DNA of 64,000 nucleotides. It comes from Streptomyces sp. NBC_00536 (GTDB taxonomy: Bacteria > Actinomycetota > Actinomycetes > Streptomycetales > Streptomycetaceae). Positions 1 through 9,601 of this stretch are shown piece after piece. How positions within the stretch are numbered: position 1 is the first letter of the stretch; each line of letters starts with the position of its first letter. The notes under the pieces are model-generated. The model made no database searches. It was not told the DNA's origin and was given only the letters and a program-made list of their open reading frames with translations. The stretch spans positions 5,518,001-5,582,000 of the forward strand of contig NZ_CP107819.1 of NCBI RefSeq assembly GCF_036346295.1, written 5' to 3'. The translations under genes were made by a program, and so were the position numbers.

Positions 1-1539
1 GCAGTACGAGTCGCGCAGCACGCCGAGGATGTCGCGGAGCTTCATCATCGACTTGCCGGAGAAACCGCCGACCGCGAACTCGCGCTCCAGGTCCCACAGG
101 GTGAGGCCGTGCTCGGTGATGTCGAGGTCGGGGTGCTTGCGCTGCTTGTACTCCAGCGGGTCGGTGTCGGCCATGACGTGGCCGCGGACCCGGTAGGAGT
201 GGATCAGCTCGAAGACGCGGGCGGCCTTCGTGACGTCGTCGTCGTGCGAGGCGTCGATGTCCCGGAGCCAGCGGACCGGCTCGTACGGGATGCGCAGCGC
301 CTCGAAGACGTCGTCGTAGAAGCCGCTCTCGCCGAGCAGCATGTTCGCGACGACGCGCAGGAACTCGCCGGAGGCCGCGCCCTGGATGACCCGGTGGTCG
401 TAGGTCGAGGTCAGGGTCATGACCTTGGAGATGCCCAGCTTGTTCAGGGTGTCCTGGGAGGTGCCCTGGAACTCGGCGGGGTAGTCCATCGAGCCGACGC
501 CCATGATGACCGACTGTCCGGGCATCAGGCGCGGCACGGAGTGGACGGTGCCGAGGCCGCCGGGGTTGGTGAGGGAGACCGTCACGCCCGTGAAGTCGTC
601 CATCGTCAGCTTGCCGACGCGGGCGCGGCGGACGATGTCCTCGTAGGCCTGCCAGAACTCGAAGAAGTTGAGGGTCTCGGCCTTCTTGATGCCGGCGACG
701 ACGAGCTGGCGGTCGCCGTTCGGCTTCACGAGGTCGATCGCCAGGCCGAAGTTGATGTGCTCCGGCTTGACCAGGGTCGGCTTGCCGTCCTTCTCCGCGA
801 AGGAGTAGTTCATCGACGGCATGGCCTTGATGGCCTGCACCATCGCGTAGCCGATGAGGTGGGTGAAGGAGATCTTCCCGCCCCGGGCGCGCTTCAGGTG
901 GTTGTTGATGACGATGCGGTTGTCGAACAGCAGCTTCACCGGGACGGCGCGGACGGACGTGGCCGTCGGCACCTCCAGGGAGGCGTTCATGTTCTTGACC
1001 ACCGCCGCGGCGGGGCCGCGGAGCGTCACCAGCTCGGGGCCCGCGGGGGCCTCGGTGGCGGGCGCGGCCTTCGGGGCGGCGGCAGGAGCTGAGGGAGCGG
1101 CTGAGGGGGCGGCGGCGGCCGGAGCCGGTACCGGGGAGGTGACAGTCACAGCAGGGGCACCAGAGGGGGTGGCAGGAGCAGGGGCAGGAGCTGACACGGG
1201 CGTGGGCGCGGCGGCAGAGGTCGGCGCGGCGAGCGCCGCCCCCGTGGCGGCGTCGGCGGCCTGCGGGGCTACGGCGACGGGGGCGGCCTGTGCGGAGGCG
1301 CCGTCCGTCGTCGGGGACTTCTTGGGCTCTTCCGGCTTCGCCGCGGCGGCCACGCCACCCGGCTTGTAGTCGGCGAAGAAGTCCCACCAGGCCCGGTCGA
1401 CCGAATTCGGGTCCTGGAGGTACTGCTGATAGATCTCGTCGACGAGCCACTCATTCGCGCCGAAGCCTGAGGCAGGGGTCTTCCCGCTCTCTGCTGATTC
1501 GGTCGTGGTGCTCGGGTTACTGGGGGACTGTGGCGACAC
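1..1539 (-). CDS. kgd: Multifunctional 2-oxoglutarate dehydrogenase E1/E2 (N-terminal part)
   Basis: This is the 5' part of the large actinobacterial fusion enzyme that decarboxylates 2-oxoglutarate and passes the succinyl group on in the TCA cycle; the remainder lies left of the window. About 513 residues are visible. The N-terminus carries the E1 anchor helix ([20 protein letters not shown]), then a long Ala/Pro linker, then an E2-like acyltransferase domain with the YDHRVIQGA motif, whose His is catalytic in this family. No lipoyl domain is seen, as is usual for this fusion. The chosen start is the GTG at 1537-1539 (VSPQSPSNP), which fits Streptomyces homologues. An in-frame GTG nine codons upstream (1566) is the alternative. 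Confidence 0.95.
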   Translation of the reverse strand, partial: MSPQSPSNPSTTTESAESGKTPASGFGANEWLVDEIYQQYLQDPNSVDRAWWDFFADYKPGGVAAAAKPEEPKKSPTTDGASAQAAPVAVAPQAADAATGAALAAPTSAAAPTPVSAPAPAPATPSGAPAVTVTSPVPAPAAAAPSAAPSAPAAAPKAAPATEAPAGPELVTLRGPAAAVVKNMNASLEVPTATSVRAVPVKLLFDNRIVINNHLKRARGGKISFTHLIGYAMVQAIKAMPSMNYSFAEKDGKPTLVKPEHINFGLAIDLVKPNGDRQLVVAGIKKAETLNFFEFWQAYEDIVRRARVGKLTMDDFTGVTVSLTNPGGLGTVHSVPRLMPGQSVIMGVGSMDYPAEFQGTSQDTLNKLGISKVMTLTSTYDHRVIQGAASGEFLRVVANMLLGESGFYDDVFEALRIPYEPVRWLRDIDASHDDDVTKAARVFELIHSYRVRGHVMADTDPLEYKQRKHPDLDITEHGLTLWDLEREFAVGGFSGKSMMKLRDILGVLRDSYC

Positions 1540-1809
1540 GGCGGCAACCGCCCTCTTCCGCTTCACAAGGTATGGACAGCGGGAATAAAGGCTACGCCTC
1601 CCCGGCGGTCGGATGCAGACCGGGCGGGACTTCCGTCGTGCAGGTCACACCGAACGGCGGGTTTCGCGGGGTGGAATGGCGGGAAACACGCGTGGTTCGG
1701 GTAGGGCTCACCGTGGTTGCGGCCCCCTGGCTTCGCACCCCTGACGGACCCCGGGCCGGTGTGGCCGAGATCATGTCCTTCCCACTCGAACCCTACGTCA
1801 ACACGTCGC

Positions 1810-2877
1810 CTACGAGCTGCCCGGAAGTGTGACAAGGATCCGGCAACCCCGAGGGGATTCGGCCACTCCGATGTGGCCTCCGTGCAGGCCGACGGCCCAG
1901 CGGGCGATCGCCAGGCCGAGCCCGGTGCCGCCGTCACCGCCCCCGGAGCTGCCCCGGTTGAACCGCTCGAAGACCCGCGGCCGCTCCGACTCCGGAATCC
2001 CCGGGCCCTCGTCCAGCACCTCCAGCGTCAGGCTCCCCGGCCCTTCGGCGCCCCGCGCCCGGACCGTCACCCGGCCGTGCGGCGGGCTGTGCTTGACCGC
2101 GTTGTCGATCAGGTTCGCCACCACCTGGTGCAGCCGCTCCGCGTCCGCGTGGGCCACCAGCTCGGGCGGGAAGACGTCCAGGTGCAGGTGGACGTCATTG
2201 CGGGTGTGCCCGCCGGAACCGGAGGCCAGCCCCGGCCGCCCGGCCGCCGCCAGCCCCGATTCCTTCAGCACGCCCGACAGGTACGGCCACACCTCGAAGG
2301 TGCGGGTCTTCAGCGGGACCACCCCGTTGTCCACCCGGGACAGGTCCAGCAGGGTCTCCACCAGCCGGCCGAGCCGCTCCGTCTGCTTGAGCGCCGTCCG
2401 CATCGTTTCCGGGTCCGCGGCCGAGACCCCGTCCACCACGTTCTCCAGCACGGCGCGCAGGGCCGCGATGGGCGTGCGCAGCTCGTGGGAGACGTTCGCG
2501 ACGAGTTCCTTGCGGTGGCGGTCCACCGCCTCCAGGTCGTCGGCCATCAGATTGATCGTCGCGGCGAGATCGCCCAGCTCGTCGCGGCGGCCCGAGCCGC
2601 GCACCCGGCGGGTGAAATCGCCGTGCGAGATCGCCTTGGCCACGGTGGTCATCTCGTCCAGCGGCGCCGTCAGGCTGTGCGCCACGAACTGGGTGATCAG
2701 CATCGAGGCGATCACCGAGAACACCGTGATGAAGCGCACCTCGGTCGCCGTGCGCATGGCCACCATCAGCAGGCCCGTGGTGATGAAGACCGAGACCACC
2801 ACCAGGGTGCCCAGCTTGGTCTTGATCGAGAACGGCGAATACGGCCGCAGGCCCGGCCCCGGCAGCCGCCCGCTCAC
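1810..2877 (-). CDS. Sensor histidine kinase (HAMP type)
   Basis: This 355-residue membrane kinase is the partner of the response regulator encoded just upstream. Its GTG start overlaps the regulator stop in a GTGA arrangement, so the two are translationally coupled. Visible parts are two N-terminal hydrophobic segments (about residues 20-70), a HAMP linker, a HisKA box with SHELRTPIAALRA, an N box (NLIDNAVKHSPPHG), a G1 box (DEGPGIPESE) and a G2 box (GTGLGLAIARWAVGLHGG). There is almost no extracytoplasmic loop, so the signal is probably sensed in the membrane or cytoplasm. The signal is not evident from the sequence. Confidence 0.93.
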   Translation of the reverse strand: MSGRLPGPGLRPYSPFSIKTKLGTLVVVSVFITTGLLMVAMRTATEVRFITVFSVIASMLITQFVAHSLTAPLDEMTTVAKAISHGDFTRRVRGSGRRDELGDLAATINLMADDLEAVDRHRKELVANVSHELRTPIAALRAVLENVVDGVSAADPETMRTALKQTERLGRLVETLLDLSRVDNGVVPLKTRTFEVWPYLSGVLKESGLAAAGRPGLASGSGGHTRNDVHLHLDVFPPELVAHADAERLHQVVANLIDNAVKHSPPHGRVTVRARGAEGPGSLTLEVLDEGPGIPESERPRVFERFNRGSSGGGDGGTGLGLAIARWAVGLHGGHIGVAESPRGCRILVTLPGSS

Positions 2878-3623
2878 GGCTGCGCCGGGGTCTCCAGGGC
2901 GTACCCGACGCCGTGGACCGTACGGATCCGCTCGGCGCCGATCTTGCGGCGCAGGGCCTTGATGTGGCTGTCGACGGTCCGGGTCCCGGAGGCGTCCGCC
3001 CAGTCCCACACCTCCGCGAGCAGCTGCTCCCGCGAGAGCACCGCGCGCGGGGTGCCCGCCAGGCAGACCAGCAGGTCGAACTCGGTCGGCGTCAGGTGCA
3101 CGTCCTCGGCCTGCACCCGGACCCTGCGCTGCGCGTGGTCGATCTCCAGGTCGCCCAGGCGCAGCGTGGAGCCCCGCGGCGCGTGGGCGGCGATCGCCGC
3201 CCGCTCCACGCGGCGCAGCAGGACGTGCGCCCGGGCGGCCAGCTCGCGCATCGAGAACGGCTTGGTCATGTAGTCGTCGGCGCCGACCCCGAGGCCGACC
3301 AGCAGGTCCGTCTCGTCGTCGCGCGCCGTGAGCATCAGGACCGGCACCGGCCGCTGTGCCTGCACCCGGCGGCAGACCTCCAGGCCGTCGAATCCGGGCA
3401 GCATCACATCGAGGACGAGCAGCTCCGGCAGCCAGCTCTCGGCGGCCGCGACGGCCGCGGGCCCGTCCGCGGCGGTCTGCACCTGGAACCCTTCGGCGCG
3501 CAGCCGGGCGGCGATGGCCTCGGCGATCGTGCGGTCGTCCTCGACGACGAGGACCCGCCGCTGCGCGCCGGGGGTGGCGGGTGACGCCGCGGCCCCGTTG
3601 TGGGTGGTGTGTGTCTGATCCAT
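2874..3623 (-). CDS. OmpR-family response regulator
   Basis: A 249-residue DNA-binding response regulator. The receiver domain runs from about residue 24 to 140, with the acidic pair VVEDD, the phosphoacceptor in LLVLDVMLPG, the Thr in MLTARD and the Lys in YMTKPF. The C-terminal winged helix has TPTEFDLLVCLA and GTRTVDSHIKALRRKIG, typical of OmpR/PhoB. The ATG start follows a purine-rich stretch. The kinase gene overlaps by four bases. About 80 bp separate it from the upstream spermidine-synthase-like gene, so it may have its own promoter. Confidence 0.94.
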   Translation of the reverse strand: MDQTHTTHNGAAASPATPGAQRRVLVVEDDRTIAEAIAARLRAEGFQVQTAADGPAAVAAAESWLPELLVLDVMLPGFDGLEVCRRVQAQRPVPVLMLTARDDETDLLVGLGVGADDYMTKPFSMRELAARAHVLLRRVERAAIAAHAPRGSTLRLGDLEIDHAQRRVRVQAEDVHLTPTEFDLLVCLAGTPRAVLSREQLLAEVWDWADASGTRTVDSHIKALRRKIGAERIRTVHGVGYALETPAQP

Positions 3624-3704
3624 GTCCCGCCCCGGTAGTCCGACGGGGGACCCGTGAAGATCCCGCGTGATGGGGTGCAGCGTAGAGGAGGCTCCGGGTC
3701 CCGG

Positions 3705-4436
3705 CTATGACGGGTTCAACGCGAGGTGGACGACGTCCGGGACACCTCGGGCAACCGGCACCTCTTCCGTCCGTACCGAGCTGAATCCGGCATTCCGCAT
3801 GGCTTCTTCGAACGCGGCGGACGGCTGTGCGGACCATACGGCGAGCACCCCGCCCGGGGTCAGCCGGGCCCGGCAGGCCGCCAGCCCGGCCGGGGAGTAC
3901 AGACCGCGGTTGTCGTCGGTGACGGTCCAGTCGGGGCCGTTGTCGATGTCCAGGCAGAGGGCGTCGTAGGGCCCGGAGGCCGGGTCGCCCAGATGTGCGA
4001 CCAGATCCGCGCGGACGATCTCGACCCGCCGGTCCGCCAGCGCGGGGCCGGAGACCGTGTCGAGGGGCCCGGAGCGGTGCCAGTCGATGACCGCCTCCTC
4101 GCGCTCGACGACGCTGATCCGCCCCCAGTGCTCCTGGGCCGCCGCGTGGGCGAGGGAGAAGCCGACGCCGAGGCCGCCGATGAGCAGGGCGGGACGCGCG
4201 CGGCCGCCGGGGACGGCTGGGTGCGCGCGGCTGCCGGGGACGGCCACGCGGGCGGCGTCGACGAGGAGCCGCTCGGAACGCCCGTCGGAGGTGTCCATGA
4301 GGAAGCAGCCGTTGGCGATGATCTCGTACGTCGCGCCGCGGCGGCGCAGCACGACCTCGCCGTACGGGCCCTGGCGGCGGTCGACGGTGACGGGCGCGGT
4401 GGTGCCGGCATCGGCGACGGTGGCGTGGGCTGACAT
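3705..4436 (-). CDS. Spermidine synthase-like methyltransferase-fold protein
   Basis: A 243-residue protein of the spermine/spermidine synthase family. It shows a Rossmann-type SAM-binding loop (LLIGGLGVGFSLAHAAA), an acidic residue at the end of the next strand (SVVERE), and a conserved acidic motif (YDALCLDIDNGPDW). Many actinobacterial members lack biochemical evidence for polyamine synthesis, so the substrate is uncertain. The start ATG is preceded by GAGAGGATC. A perfect 16-bp palindrome lies 16-31 bp upstream and could be an operator. Confidence 0.8.
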   Translation of the reverse strand: MSAHATVADAGTTAPVTVDRRQGPYGEVVLRRRGATYEIIANGCFLMDTSDGRSERLLVDAARVAVPGSRAHPAVPGGRARPALLIGGLGVGFSLAHAAAQEHWGRISVVEREEAVIDWHRSGPLDTVSGPALADRRVEIVRADLVAHLGDPASGPYDALCLDIDNGPDWTVTDDNRGLYSPAGLAACRARLTPGGVLAVWSAQPSAAFEEAMRNAGFSSVRTEEVPVARGVPDVVHLALNPS

Positions 4437-4451
4437 GGGCGGATCCTCTCC

Positions 4452-4467
4452 GTGACCGGCCGGTCAC
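4452..4467. promoter_or_regulatory. Perfect 16-bp palindrome GTGACCGGCCGGTCAC
   Basis: The two 8-bp arms are perfect inverted copies. The site lies just upstream of the start codon at 4436 and downstream of the GH3 terminator, where an operator for the spermidine-synthase-like gene would be expected. The sequence resembles TetR-family operators; the binding protein is unknown. Confidence 0.5.
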
Positions 4468-4483
4468 TCGACCGCACAACGAA

Positions 4484-4514
4484 GCCCCGCCGGTGCGGGT
4501 TCCACCGGCGGGGC
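4484..4514 (-). terminator. Terminator hairpin after the GH3 gene
   Basis: The 12-nt arms GCCCCGCCGGTG and CACCGGCGGGGC are perfect inverted repeats around a 7-nt loop, located 34 nt beyond the stop codon of the minus-strand glycosidase. There is no long U tract, as is common in Streptomyces terminators. Confidence 0.75.
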
Positions 4515-4547
4515 GTTGTTCGTGAGGTCCACCCTGCGGGGGCGGCG

Positions 4548-6338
4548 TCAGAGGCTGAGGCCGTGGCCCGCGGGGAAGACCGGGTCCACGGTGTCGTTCG
4601 GCACGTCCGGCCGGGACGCGGCCACGGCGGCCATCGAGCGCGGCAGTTCGAACGGCAGCCGCCCCTCGGCCCGCGCCCGCCCGAAGGCCACGTCCAGCAG
4701 CGCCGCGTCGGCCGCGCCGTAGTCCGCGACCAGCGCCGCCGCCCGCTCGGCGATCTCCGGGAGGACGGCCGCCCGCTCCAGGTTGACGCACACCAGGGTC
4801 GCCGCCGCGTCGAGCAGGGCGAGGATCCCGGCCAGCTCCGGCTCCGGGAACGCCAGCGAACCGGAGTGGAAGAAGGACTCGAACACGTTCTCGCGGGGTT
4901 CGTACGGCGTCCGCAGGCGCAGCACCGCCAGGTCCGCCTCCGCCGGATCGGCGACCACGTCCCCGTACGCCGCCGCCACCTCCGGGTCCATGTTCTCGAC
5001 GTACAGCTTCGGCCGGCCGGAGAGCGGCAGCAGGCCGCGCCCGTTGGTCAGGACGGTCAGCGAGCGCCGCTGGGCCGCCGCGCCGAGCGCCGTGAAGTCG
5101 GCCCGGCCGACCGTTGCCTCGGCCAGGTCGGGGTCGACGTACGGGTTCTCGAACAGGCCGAGCGTGAACTTCTCCCGCAGCAGGCGCCGTACGGACGCGT
5201 CGATCCGGGACTCGTCGATCCGCCCGGACCGCACCAGCTCCACGATGACCTCGGGGCACTGTTCGCCGCCGAACTGGTCCGCGCCCGCGTCCAGCGCCCG
5301 CGCCGCCCGCTCGGCGGTGCTCAGGTGCTCCAGCCCCCAGGCGCGCGCCGGGTGGACCTCGCCGAAGATCACCGCGTCCGTGAGCAGCCCCCAGTCGGTG
5401 CACACGATCCCCTCGAAGCCGAGTTCCTCGCGCAGCAGGCCGGTGATGACGCCCTTGTTGAAGCCGAAGCCGACCTCCTCCCAGTCCGTCCCGACCGGCT
5501 GCCCGTAGTACGGCATCATCTGCGCGCACCCGGCCGCGATCGCCGCCTTGAAGGGCTCCAGGTGGTGCTCGCGCATCCCGCCCGGATAGACCTGCTCCTT
5601 GCCGTGCGCGAAGTGCGGGTCCTCGCCGTCCTTCTGCGGGCCGCCGCCGGGGAAGTGCTTGACCATCGCGGAGACCGAGTCCGCGCCGAGGTGCTCGCCC
5701 TGCAGGCCGCGTACGTACGCCCGCACCAGCTCGCCCGTCAGCTCCGCGTCCGAGCCGAAGGTCCCGGTCTGGCGGGCCCAGCGGGGCTCGGTGGCCAGGT
5801 CGATCTGCGGGTGCAGGGCGACCCGGAAACCCACGGAGAGGTACTCGCGGCGGACGGTGTCGGCGAAGGTGCGGACCAGCTCGGGATCGCCGATCGCGGC
5901 GAGGCCGAGGGCTTCGGGCCAGGCGGAGAAGGCGCCGGAGTTGAAGGAGGCGCCGATGTTGTCGGTGAAGGCGTGCCGGGGGTCGGTCGAGAGGGTGACC
6001 GGGATGCCGAGGCGGGTGGCCGCGGCCAGCTCCTGGACCGCGTTCTGCCACAGGGCCATCTCGCGGGCGCCGTAGGTGCCCAGCAGGTTGAAGTGGGTCA
6101 GCAGCCGCTCGCCGATCAGTTCGGGGGTGGCGTACGGGAGCAGCGAGCCGTCGGTCTCCGTGACGGGGGTGCCGTCGGCGTTCATCGTCAGCATGGAGTG
6201 GAAGAGCTGGCCGGCCTTCTCCTCCAGGGTCATCCGGGAGAGCAGGTCCTCGACGCGCCGCCCGATGGGCAGGGCGGCGTCCTGGTAGGGGTGCGGGGGG
6301 TGCTGGCGGCGCTGCTGGGGGCCTTGGGAGAGCGGCAC
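4548..6338 (-). CDS. Glycoside hydrolase family 3 beta-glycosidase
   Basis: A 596-residue GH3 protein with no signal peptide, so cytoplasmic. The N-terminal barrel shows MTLEEKAGQLF near residue 36, the substrate-loop motif KHFPGGG, and the nucleophile region GFEGIVCTDWG around residue 315-320, with Asp as the expected nucleophile. The C-terminal alpha/beta sandwich domain follows (SLTVLTNGRGLLPL). The GTG start is preceded by GGAG at a good distance. The reading frame stays open far upstream of this point, but that extension is the antisense of the TetR gene and is not coding. It is divergently transcribed from a TetR regulator with palindromes between, so it is probably that regulator's target. 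The likely role is hydrolysis of imported beta-linked oligosaccharides; specificity is unknown. Confidence 0.9.
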   Translation of the reverse strand: MPLSQGPQQRRQHPPHPYQDAALPIGRRVEDLLSRMTLEEKAGQLFHSMLTMNADGTPVTETDGSLLPYATPELIGERLLTHFNLLGTYGAREMALWQNAVQELAAATRLGIPVTLSTDPRHAFTDNIGASFNSGAFSAWPEALGLAAIGDPELVRTFADTVRREYLSVGFRVALHPQIDLATEPRWARQTGTFGSDAELTGELVRAYVRGLQGEHLGADSVSAMVKHFPGGGPQKDGEDPHFAHGKEQVYPGGMREHHLEPFKAAIAAGCAQMMPYYGQPVGTDWEEVGFGFNKGVITGLLREELGFEGIVCTDWGLLTDAVIFGEVHPARAWGLEHLSTAERAARALDAGADQFGGEQCPEVIVELVRSGRIDESRIDASVRRLLREKFTLGLFENPYVDPDLAEATVGRADFTALGAAAQRRSLTVLTNGRGLLPLSGRPKLYVENMDPEVAAAYGDVVADPAEADLAVLRLRTPYEPRENVFESFFHSGSLAFPEPELAGILALLDAAATLVCVNLERAAVLPEIAERAAALVADYGAADAALLDVAFGRARAEGRLPFELPRSMAAVAASRPDVPNDTVDPVFPAGHGLSL

Positions 6339-6400
6339 GAGGGGCTCCGGGGTTCGGGTGGGGCGGATCGCGGCGGGGGCGGCGCGCCCAGCCAAGCGCA

Positions 6401-6455
6401 AAAACCTTGTACCTACTAGGTTTTCGGAAGTGACCTGGATCACCCGTCCGGGTGA
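6401..6455. promoter_or_regulatory. Two palindromic operator candidates between GH3 and tetR
   Basis: The first is AAAACCT-N10-AGGTTTT at 6401-6424. The second is TCACCCGTCCGGGTGA at 6440-6455, with 7-bp arms. Both lie in the divergent promoter region, where a TetR dimer would control both directions. A TAGGGT box (6473-6478) follows, seven bases before the tetR start. Confidence 0.55.
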
Positions 6456-6485
6456 GGGCGGGAGGGCGCGTCTAGGGTGGTGCGC

Positions 6486-7193
6486 ATGGCACAGGAGCAG
6501 GGGCGCACGGCCCGCAGGAGCACGGCTCGCAGCACGGGCCGGGGCACCTACGCCGTGGGCGACGCCCGGCGCCGGAAGATCCTCGATACCGCCGTGGAGC
6601 ACTTCGCGCGGTGGGGGTTCCACGCCTCCTCGCTGGCCCGGATCGCCCACGACTGCGGGATCACCCAGGGCGGGCTGCTGCACCACTTCCGCAGCAAGGA
6701 GGACCTGCTGCTCGGCGTGCTCGCCCAGAGCGAGCGGCACGATGTGGAACGCCTCTTCGCGGACCTCGGCGGTGAGGGGGAAGGCGAGGGCGGGGACGCG
6801 GTCGCCCGGTACTTCGCCACCGTCGTCACCCTCGCCGCCGAGAACACCCGTCGGCCCGGCATCGTCCGGATGTTCCAGACCCTCGTCGGCGAATCGGGCA
6901 ACCCCGGCCACCCCGCCCACGCGTACTTCACCGAGCGCTACGCCCGGGTGCTCGGCCGGACCGTCGCGCTGCTGGAAGGGGGTGTCGCGCGCGGTGAGCT
7001 GCGGCCCGGCACCGACTGCGAGGCGGCGGGACGCGAGACCCTGGCCGTCATGGACGGCCTCCAGATCCAGTGGATCCTGGCGCCGGAGGGCGTGGACATG
7101 CCCGCCCGGCTGCACGCCTTCCTGGACCGGCTGCTGCGCGGGATCTCGGCCTCGGGCGCTGGGCTTGCGCCGTACGCCGCCACCTCGCCCTAG
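6486..7193 (+). CDS. TetR-family transcriptional regulator
   Basis: A 235-residue regulator. The N-terminal helix-turn-helix is clear (RRKILDTAVEHFARWGFHAS ... ITQGGLLHHFRSKEDLL, about residues 28-75), and the C-terminal ligand domain is of the TetR_C type. The ATG at 6486 is chosen over two upstream in-frame GTGs because a TAGGGT -10 box ends seven bases before it, predicting a leaderless transcript. It is divergent from the GH3 gene, which it probably controls. Its stop codon overlaps the end of the convergent lipoprotein gene. Confidence 0.9.
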   Translation: MAQEQGRTARRSTARSTGRGTYAVGDARRRKILDTAVEHFARWGFHASSLARIAHDCGITQGGLLHHFRSKEDLLLGVLAQSERHDVERLFADLGGEGEGEGGDAVARYFATVVTLAAENTRRPGIVRMFQTLVGESGNPGHPAHAYFTERYARVLGRTVALLEGGVARGELRPGTDCEAAGRETLAVMDGLQIQWILAPEGVDMPARLHAFLDRLLRGISASGAGLAPYAATSP

Positions 7194-7756
7194 CTTTTGT
7201 CGAAGGACGGCAGCGCGTCCAGGACCTTCATCAGGGTCGGCGGGACCGAACCGTCCGTCGCGACCACCTCGTGCCCGTCGTGCACGAAGGCGTAGGTGAA
7301 CCCGTCGAACACCTTCCCCTGGTCCGTGGCCACCGGGGGCAGGTGGGCGAAATCGGCCTGGCGAAGGGCGCCGCGCAGCTCGTCGAGGTAGGCGGCGGTC
7401 AGCTTGCCCGTCCCCACCGGACGCGCGGAACCGTCCAGCAGGGTCCACGACCCGTCGTCCCGGATGTCCAGGGTGCTCTGCCGCCCCGCGTAGCCGCCGC
7501 TGCGGGTGACGAGGAGCAGCTGCTGCCGGGCGGGGGCGGGGGCCGTGGGGGCGGTGGTGGCGGACGCGGTCGCGGACGCGGACGCGGAGGGCGTGGTGGT
7601 CGCGGGCGGCGCGGTGGGGGCGGTGCCGGTACGCGTGGCGCCGGCGGATCCGGGTTCGGGTCCGGCCGGTCCGCCGGGCGCGCAGCCGCCGAGGGCGAGG
7701 GTCAGCGCGCATGCGGCCGCCACGGCCGCGGTCGCCGTCGTTCGGTACGTTCGCAC
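7190..7756 (-). CDS. Putative secreted lipoprotein
   Basis: A 188-residue protein with a lipoprotein signal peptide (LALGGC lipobox at about residue 21-26), a Thr/Pro/Ala/Ser-rich linker to about residue 75, and a globular domain that begins QQLLLVTRSGGYAG. The GTG start is preceded by GGAGG. I recognise no catalytic motif. Similar small actinobacterial lipoproteins have a beta-rich domain of unknown function. It is convergent with the tetR gene (4-bp overlap) and divergent from the glycosyltransferase gene. Confidence 0.8.
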   Translation of the reverse strand: MRTYRTTATAAVAAACALTLALGGCAPGGPAGPEPGSAGATRTGTAPTAPPATTTPSASASATASATTAPTAPAPARQQLLLVTRSGGYAGRQSTLDIRDDGSWTLLDGSARPVGTGKLTAAYLDELRGALRQADFAHLPPVATDQGKVFDGFTYAFVHDGHEVVATDGSVPPTLMKVLDALPSFDKS

Positions 7757-7792
7757 ACCCCACCTCCGCGCGGAATCGGGTCGACCCCGAGT

Positions 7793-9208
7793 ATGGAGGT
7801 CCCGCGCCCGAACCGATACCGCTCGTCACCCGCCGTCCCCCGGAGGCCCGTCATCAGCCGCACTACCGCCTGGTCACGGCGCTGGCTGCCTCCGCTGCTC
7901 GCACTCGCCCTCGGCCTGTGGGGTCTGCCGCGCGGCGGCTCGATGTGGCGTGACGAGTCGGTGACGTACCAGGTGGCCCACCGCACGTCCGGGCAGCTCC
8001 TCGGCCTGCTCGGGCAGGTCGATGCCGTCCACGGCCTGTACTACCTGCTGACGCACGGCGTCTTCGCAGTGTGGGACGGCGGGCTGTGGGCGCTGCGGCT
8101 GCCCTCCGTCGCCGCCACCGCCCTGGCCGCCGCCGGGGTGGCGGCCCTCGCCCACCGGCTGGGGGCGGGGGAGCGGGCGGCCCTGCTCGCCGGGGCGGCG
8201 TACGCGGTGGCGCCCCCGGTGCAGATGTACGCCCAGGAGGGGCGCTCGTACGCGCTGGTCGCGGCCGCCGTGATCTGGGCGACGTACCTGCTGGTGCGCG
8301 AGCGCTGGGCGGCCTACGCGGTGGTGCTCGCGCTCGGCTGCTGGCTGCACGAATTCGCCGTACTGGTCCTGCTCGCGCACGGCTTCGTGGCGTGGCGCTC
8401 GCGCGGCTGGCGGTGGAGCGTCGCGGCCGTGGGGGCGGTGCTGGCGCCGCTCGTGCTGCTGAGCGCGGGGCAGGCACAGCAGCAGCTCGGCTGGCTCGGC
8501 CGGCCGAAGTGGACGGACTGGGCGGCGTACGCCGTGATCGCGGGCGCGGCGCTGCTGCTGGCGCGCGGGATCCCGGACCGGGACCGGGCGCTGGTCCGGC
8601 TCGCGCTGCCGCTGACGCTCGCGCCGCCCGGAGTGCTGCTGGCCGTCTCCCTCGTCCACCCGCTGTACGTCGACCGGTACGTGCTCTACTCCCTCGCCGG
8701 ACTCGCCCTGCTCGCCGGGGCGCGGCTGGCGGCGGGCGGCCGGGCCGCGTGGGTGGTGGCGGTGGCGCTGCTGGTGCCGCTCGGGATCTGGGCCGGGTGG
8801 CTGCGTACGCCCGAGAGCCGCAAGGACGACGTCCTCGCCGTCGCGGCGGCCGTACGGGCCGAGGCGCGGCCGGGGGACGCGGTGCTGTTCATGCCCGCGC
8901 GGCGGCGGGAATGGCTGCTGTCCTCGCCCCGGGTGTACGGGGGCCTGCGCGATGTGGCCCTCGCCGAGTCGCCGGCGGGCTCGGACACGCTGTGGGGGGC
9001 GGAGCTCCCCGCGGCGGAGCTGCGGGCCCGGCTGCTGGCCGCGCCGCGGGTCCTGGCGGTCCTGGATCCGGCGGACGAGCCGGTGGACCCGTATCCGCGG
9101 GAGGCGGTGAAGCGGCAGGCGCTGGTCACGGACTTCGAGCTGTGCCGGATCACTCCCGTGCAGGGGGCCCGGCTGGCCCTCTTCGCCCGGCCGGGCACCT
9201 GCCCCTAG
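7793..9208 (+). CDS. PMT/ArnT-type membrane glycosyltransferase
   Basis: An integral membrane protein of about 471 residues, with roughly nine to ten hydrophobic segments and a C-terminal soluble tail of about 120 residues. After the first membrane segment it has MWRDESVTYQ, the acidic DE motif in the first extracytoplasmic loop of family 39/83-type glycosyltransferases that use polyprenyl-linked sugars. PPVQMYAQEGRSY matches the second conserved loop. The ATG at 7793 has a weak ribosome site and the start is uncertain, since the frame is open further upstream without protein-like sequence. It probably transfers a sugar to an exported or cell-envelope acceptor. Confidence 0.75.
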   Translation: MEVPRPNRYRSSPAVPRRPVISRTTAWSRRWLPPLLALALGLWGLPRGGSMWRDESVTYQVAHRTSGQLLGLLGQVDAVHGLYYLLTHGVFAVWDGGLWALRLPSVAATALAAAGVAALAHRLGAGERAALLAGAAYAVAPPVQMYAQEGRSYALVAAAVIWATYLLVRERWAAYAVVLALGCWLHEFAVLVLLAHGFVAWRSRGWRWSVAAVGAVLAPLVLLSAGQAQQQLGWLGRPKWTDWAAYAVIAGAALLLARGIPDRDRALVRLALPLTLAPPGVLLAVSLVHPLYVDRYVLYSLAGLALLAGARLAAGGRAAWVVAVALLVPLGIWAGWLRTPESRKDDVLAVAAAVRAEARPGDAVLFMPARRREWLLSSPRVYGGLRDVALAESPAGSDTLWGAELPAAELRARLLAAPRVLAVLDPADEPVDPYPREAVKRQALVTDFELCRITPVQGARLALFARPGTCP

Positions 9209-9268
9209 CTTCCCGGCGGGGCGGCCCCTCCCGGCCCAGGTGCTCCGGCCCCCGAGCCGGGCCCCGGC

Positions 9269-9506
9269 CCGCCCTTTGCCTCCGGCGGGCCCTCAAACGC
9301 CGGGCGGGCTGAATTTGGCTGGTGTCGGCTGTCGCGTGTCGGGTCGCGGTTGTGGGGCTGCGCCCGCCCTTTGCCTCCGGCGGGCCCTCAAACGCCGGGC
9401 GGGCTGAACTTGGCTGGCGTCAGCCGTCGGGGCGCGGTGGTTTGGCTGGCGTCAGCCGTCGGGCTGATTCAGCCTGCCCGGCGTTTGAGGGCCCGCCGGA
9501 GGCACC
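9269..9506. repeat. Intergenic repeat cluster (two direct copies and one inverted)
   Basis: The 393-bp gap 9209-9601 holds no gene. It contains two nearly identical direct copies (about 9269-9323 and 9361-9421) of an element whose core is CCTCAAACGCCGGGCGGGCT, preceded by TGCCTCCGGCGGG. One inverted copy is at 9464-9506. Shorter GTCGG/TTGGCTGG tandem pieces lie between them. The same core recurs near 14.4, 23.7 and 30.8 kb. Confidence 0.8.
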
Positions 9507-9601
9507 AGCGAGCCGCGCCCTTCAGCCTGCCCGGGCCCACCCGGGTTCGGTGGTGGGGGGTGCGGCAGGATGGGGGGAACGGTGATCTCAGGAGGTCGGC
9601 A

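Noticed and set aside
1810..6051. A 1413-codon open frame on the minus strand
   Set aside because: Only the last 356 codons (histidine kinase) look like protein. The rest is the antisense or shifted frame of the regulator, methyltransferase-like and GH3 genes, with Arg/Gly/Pro-rich nonsense.
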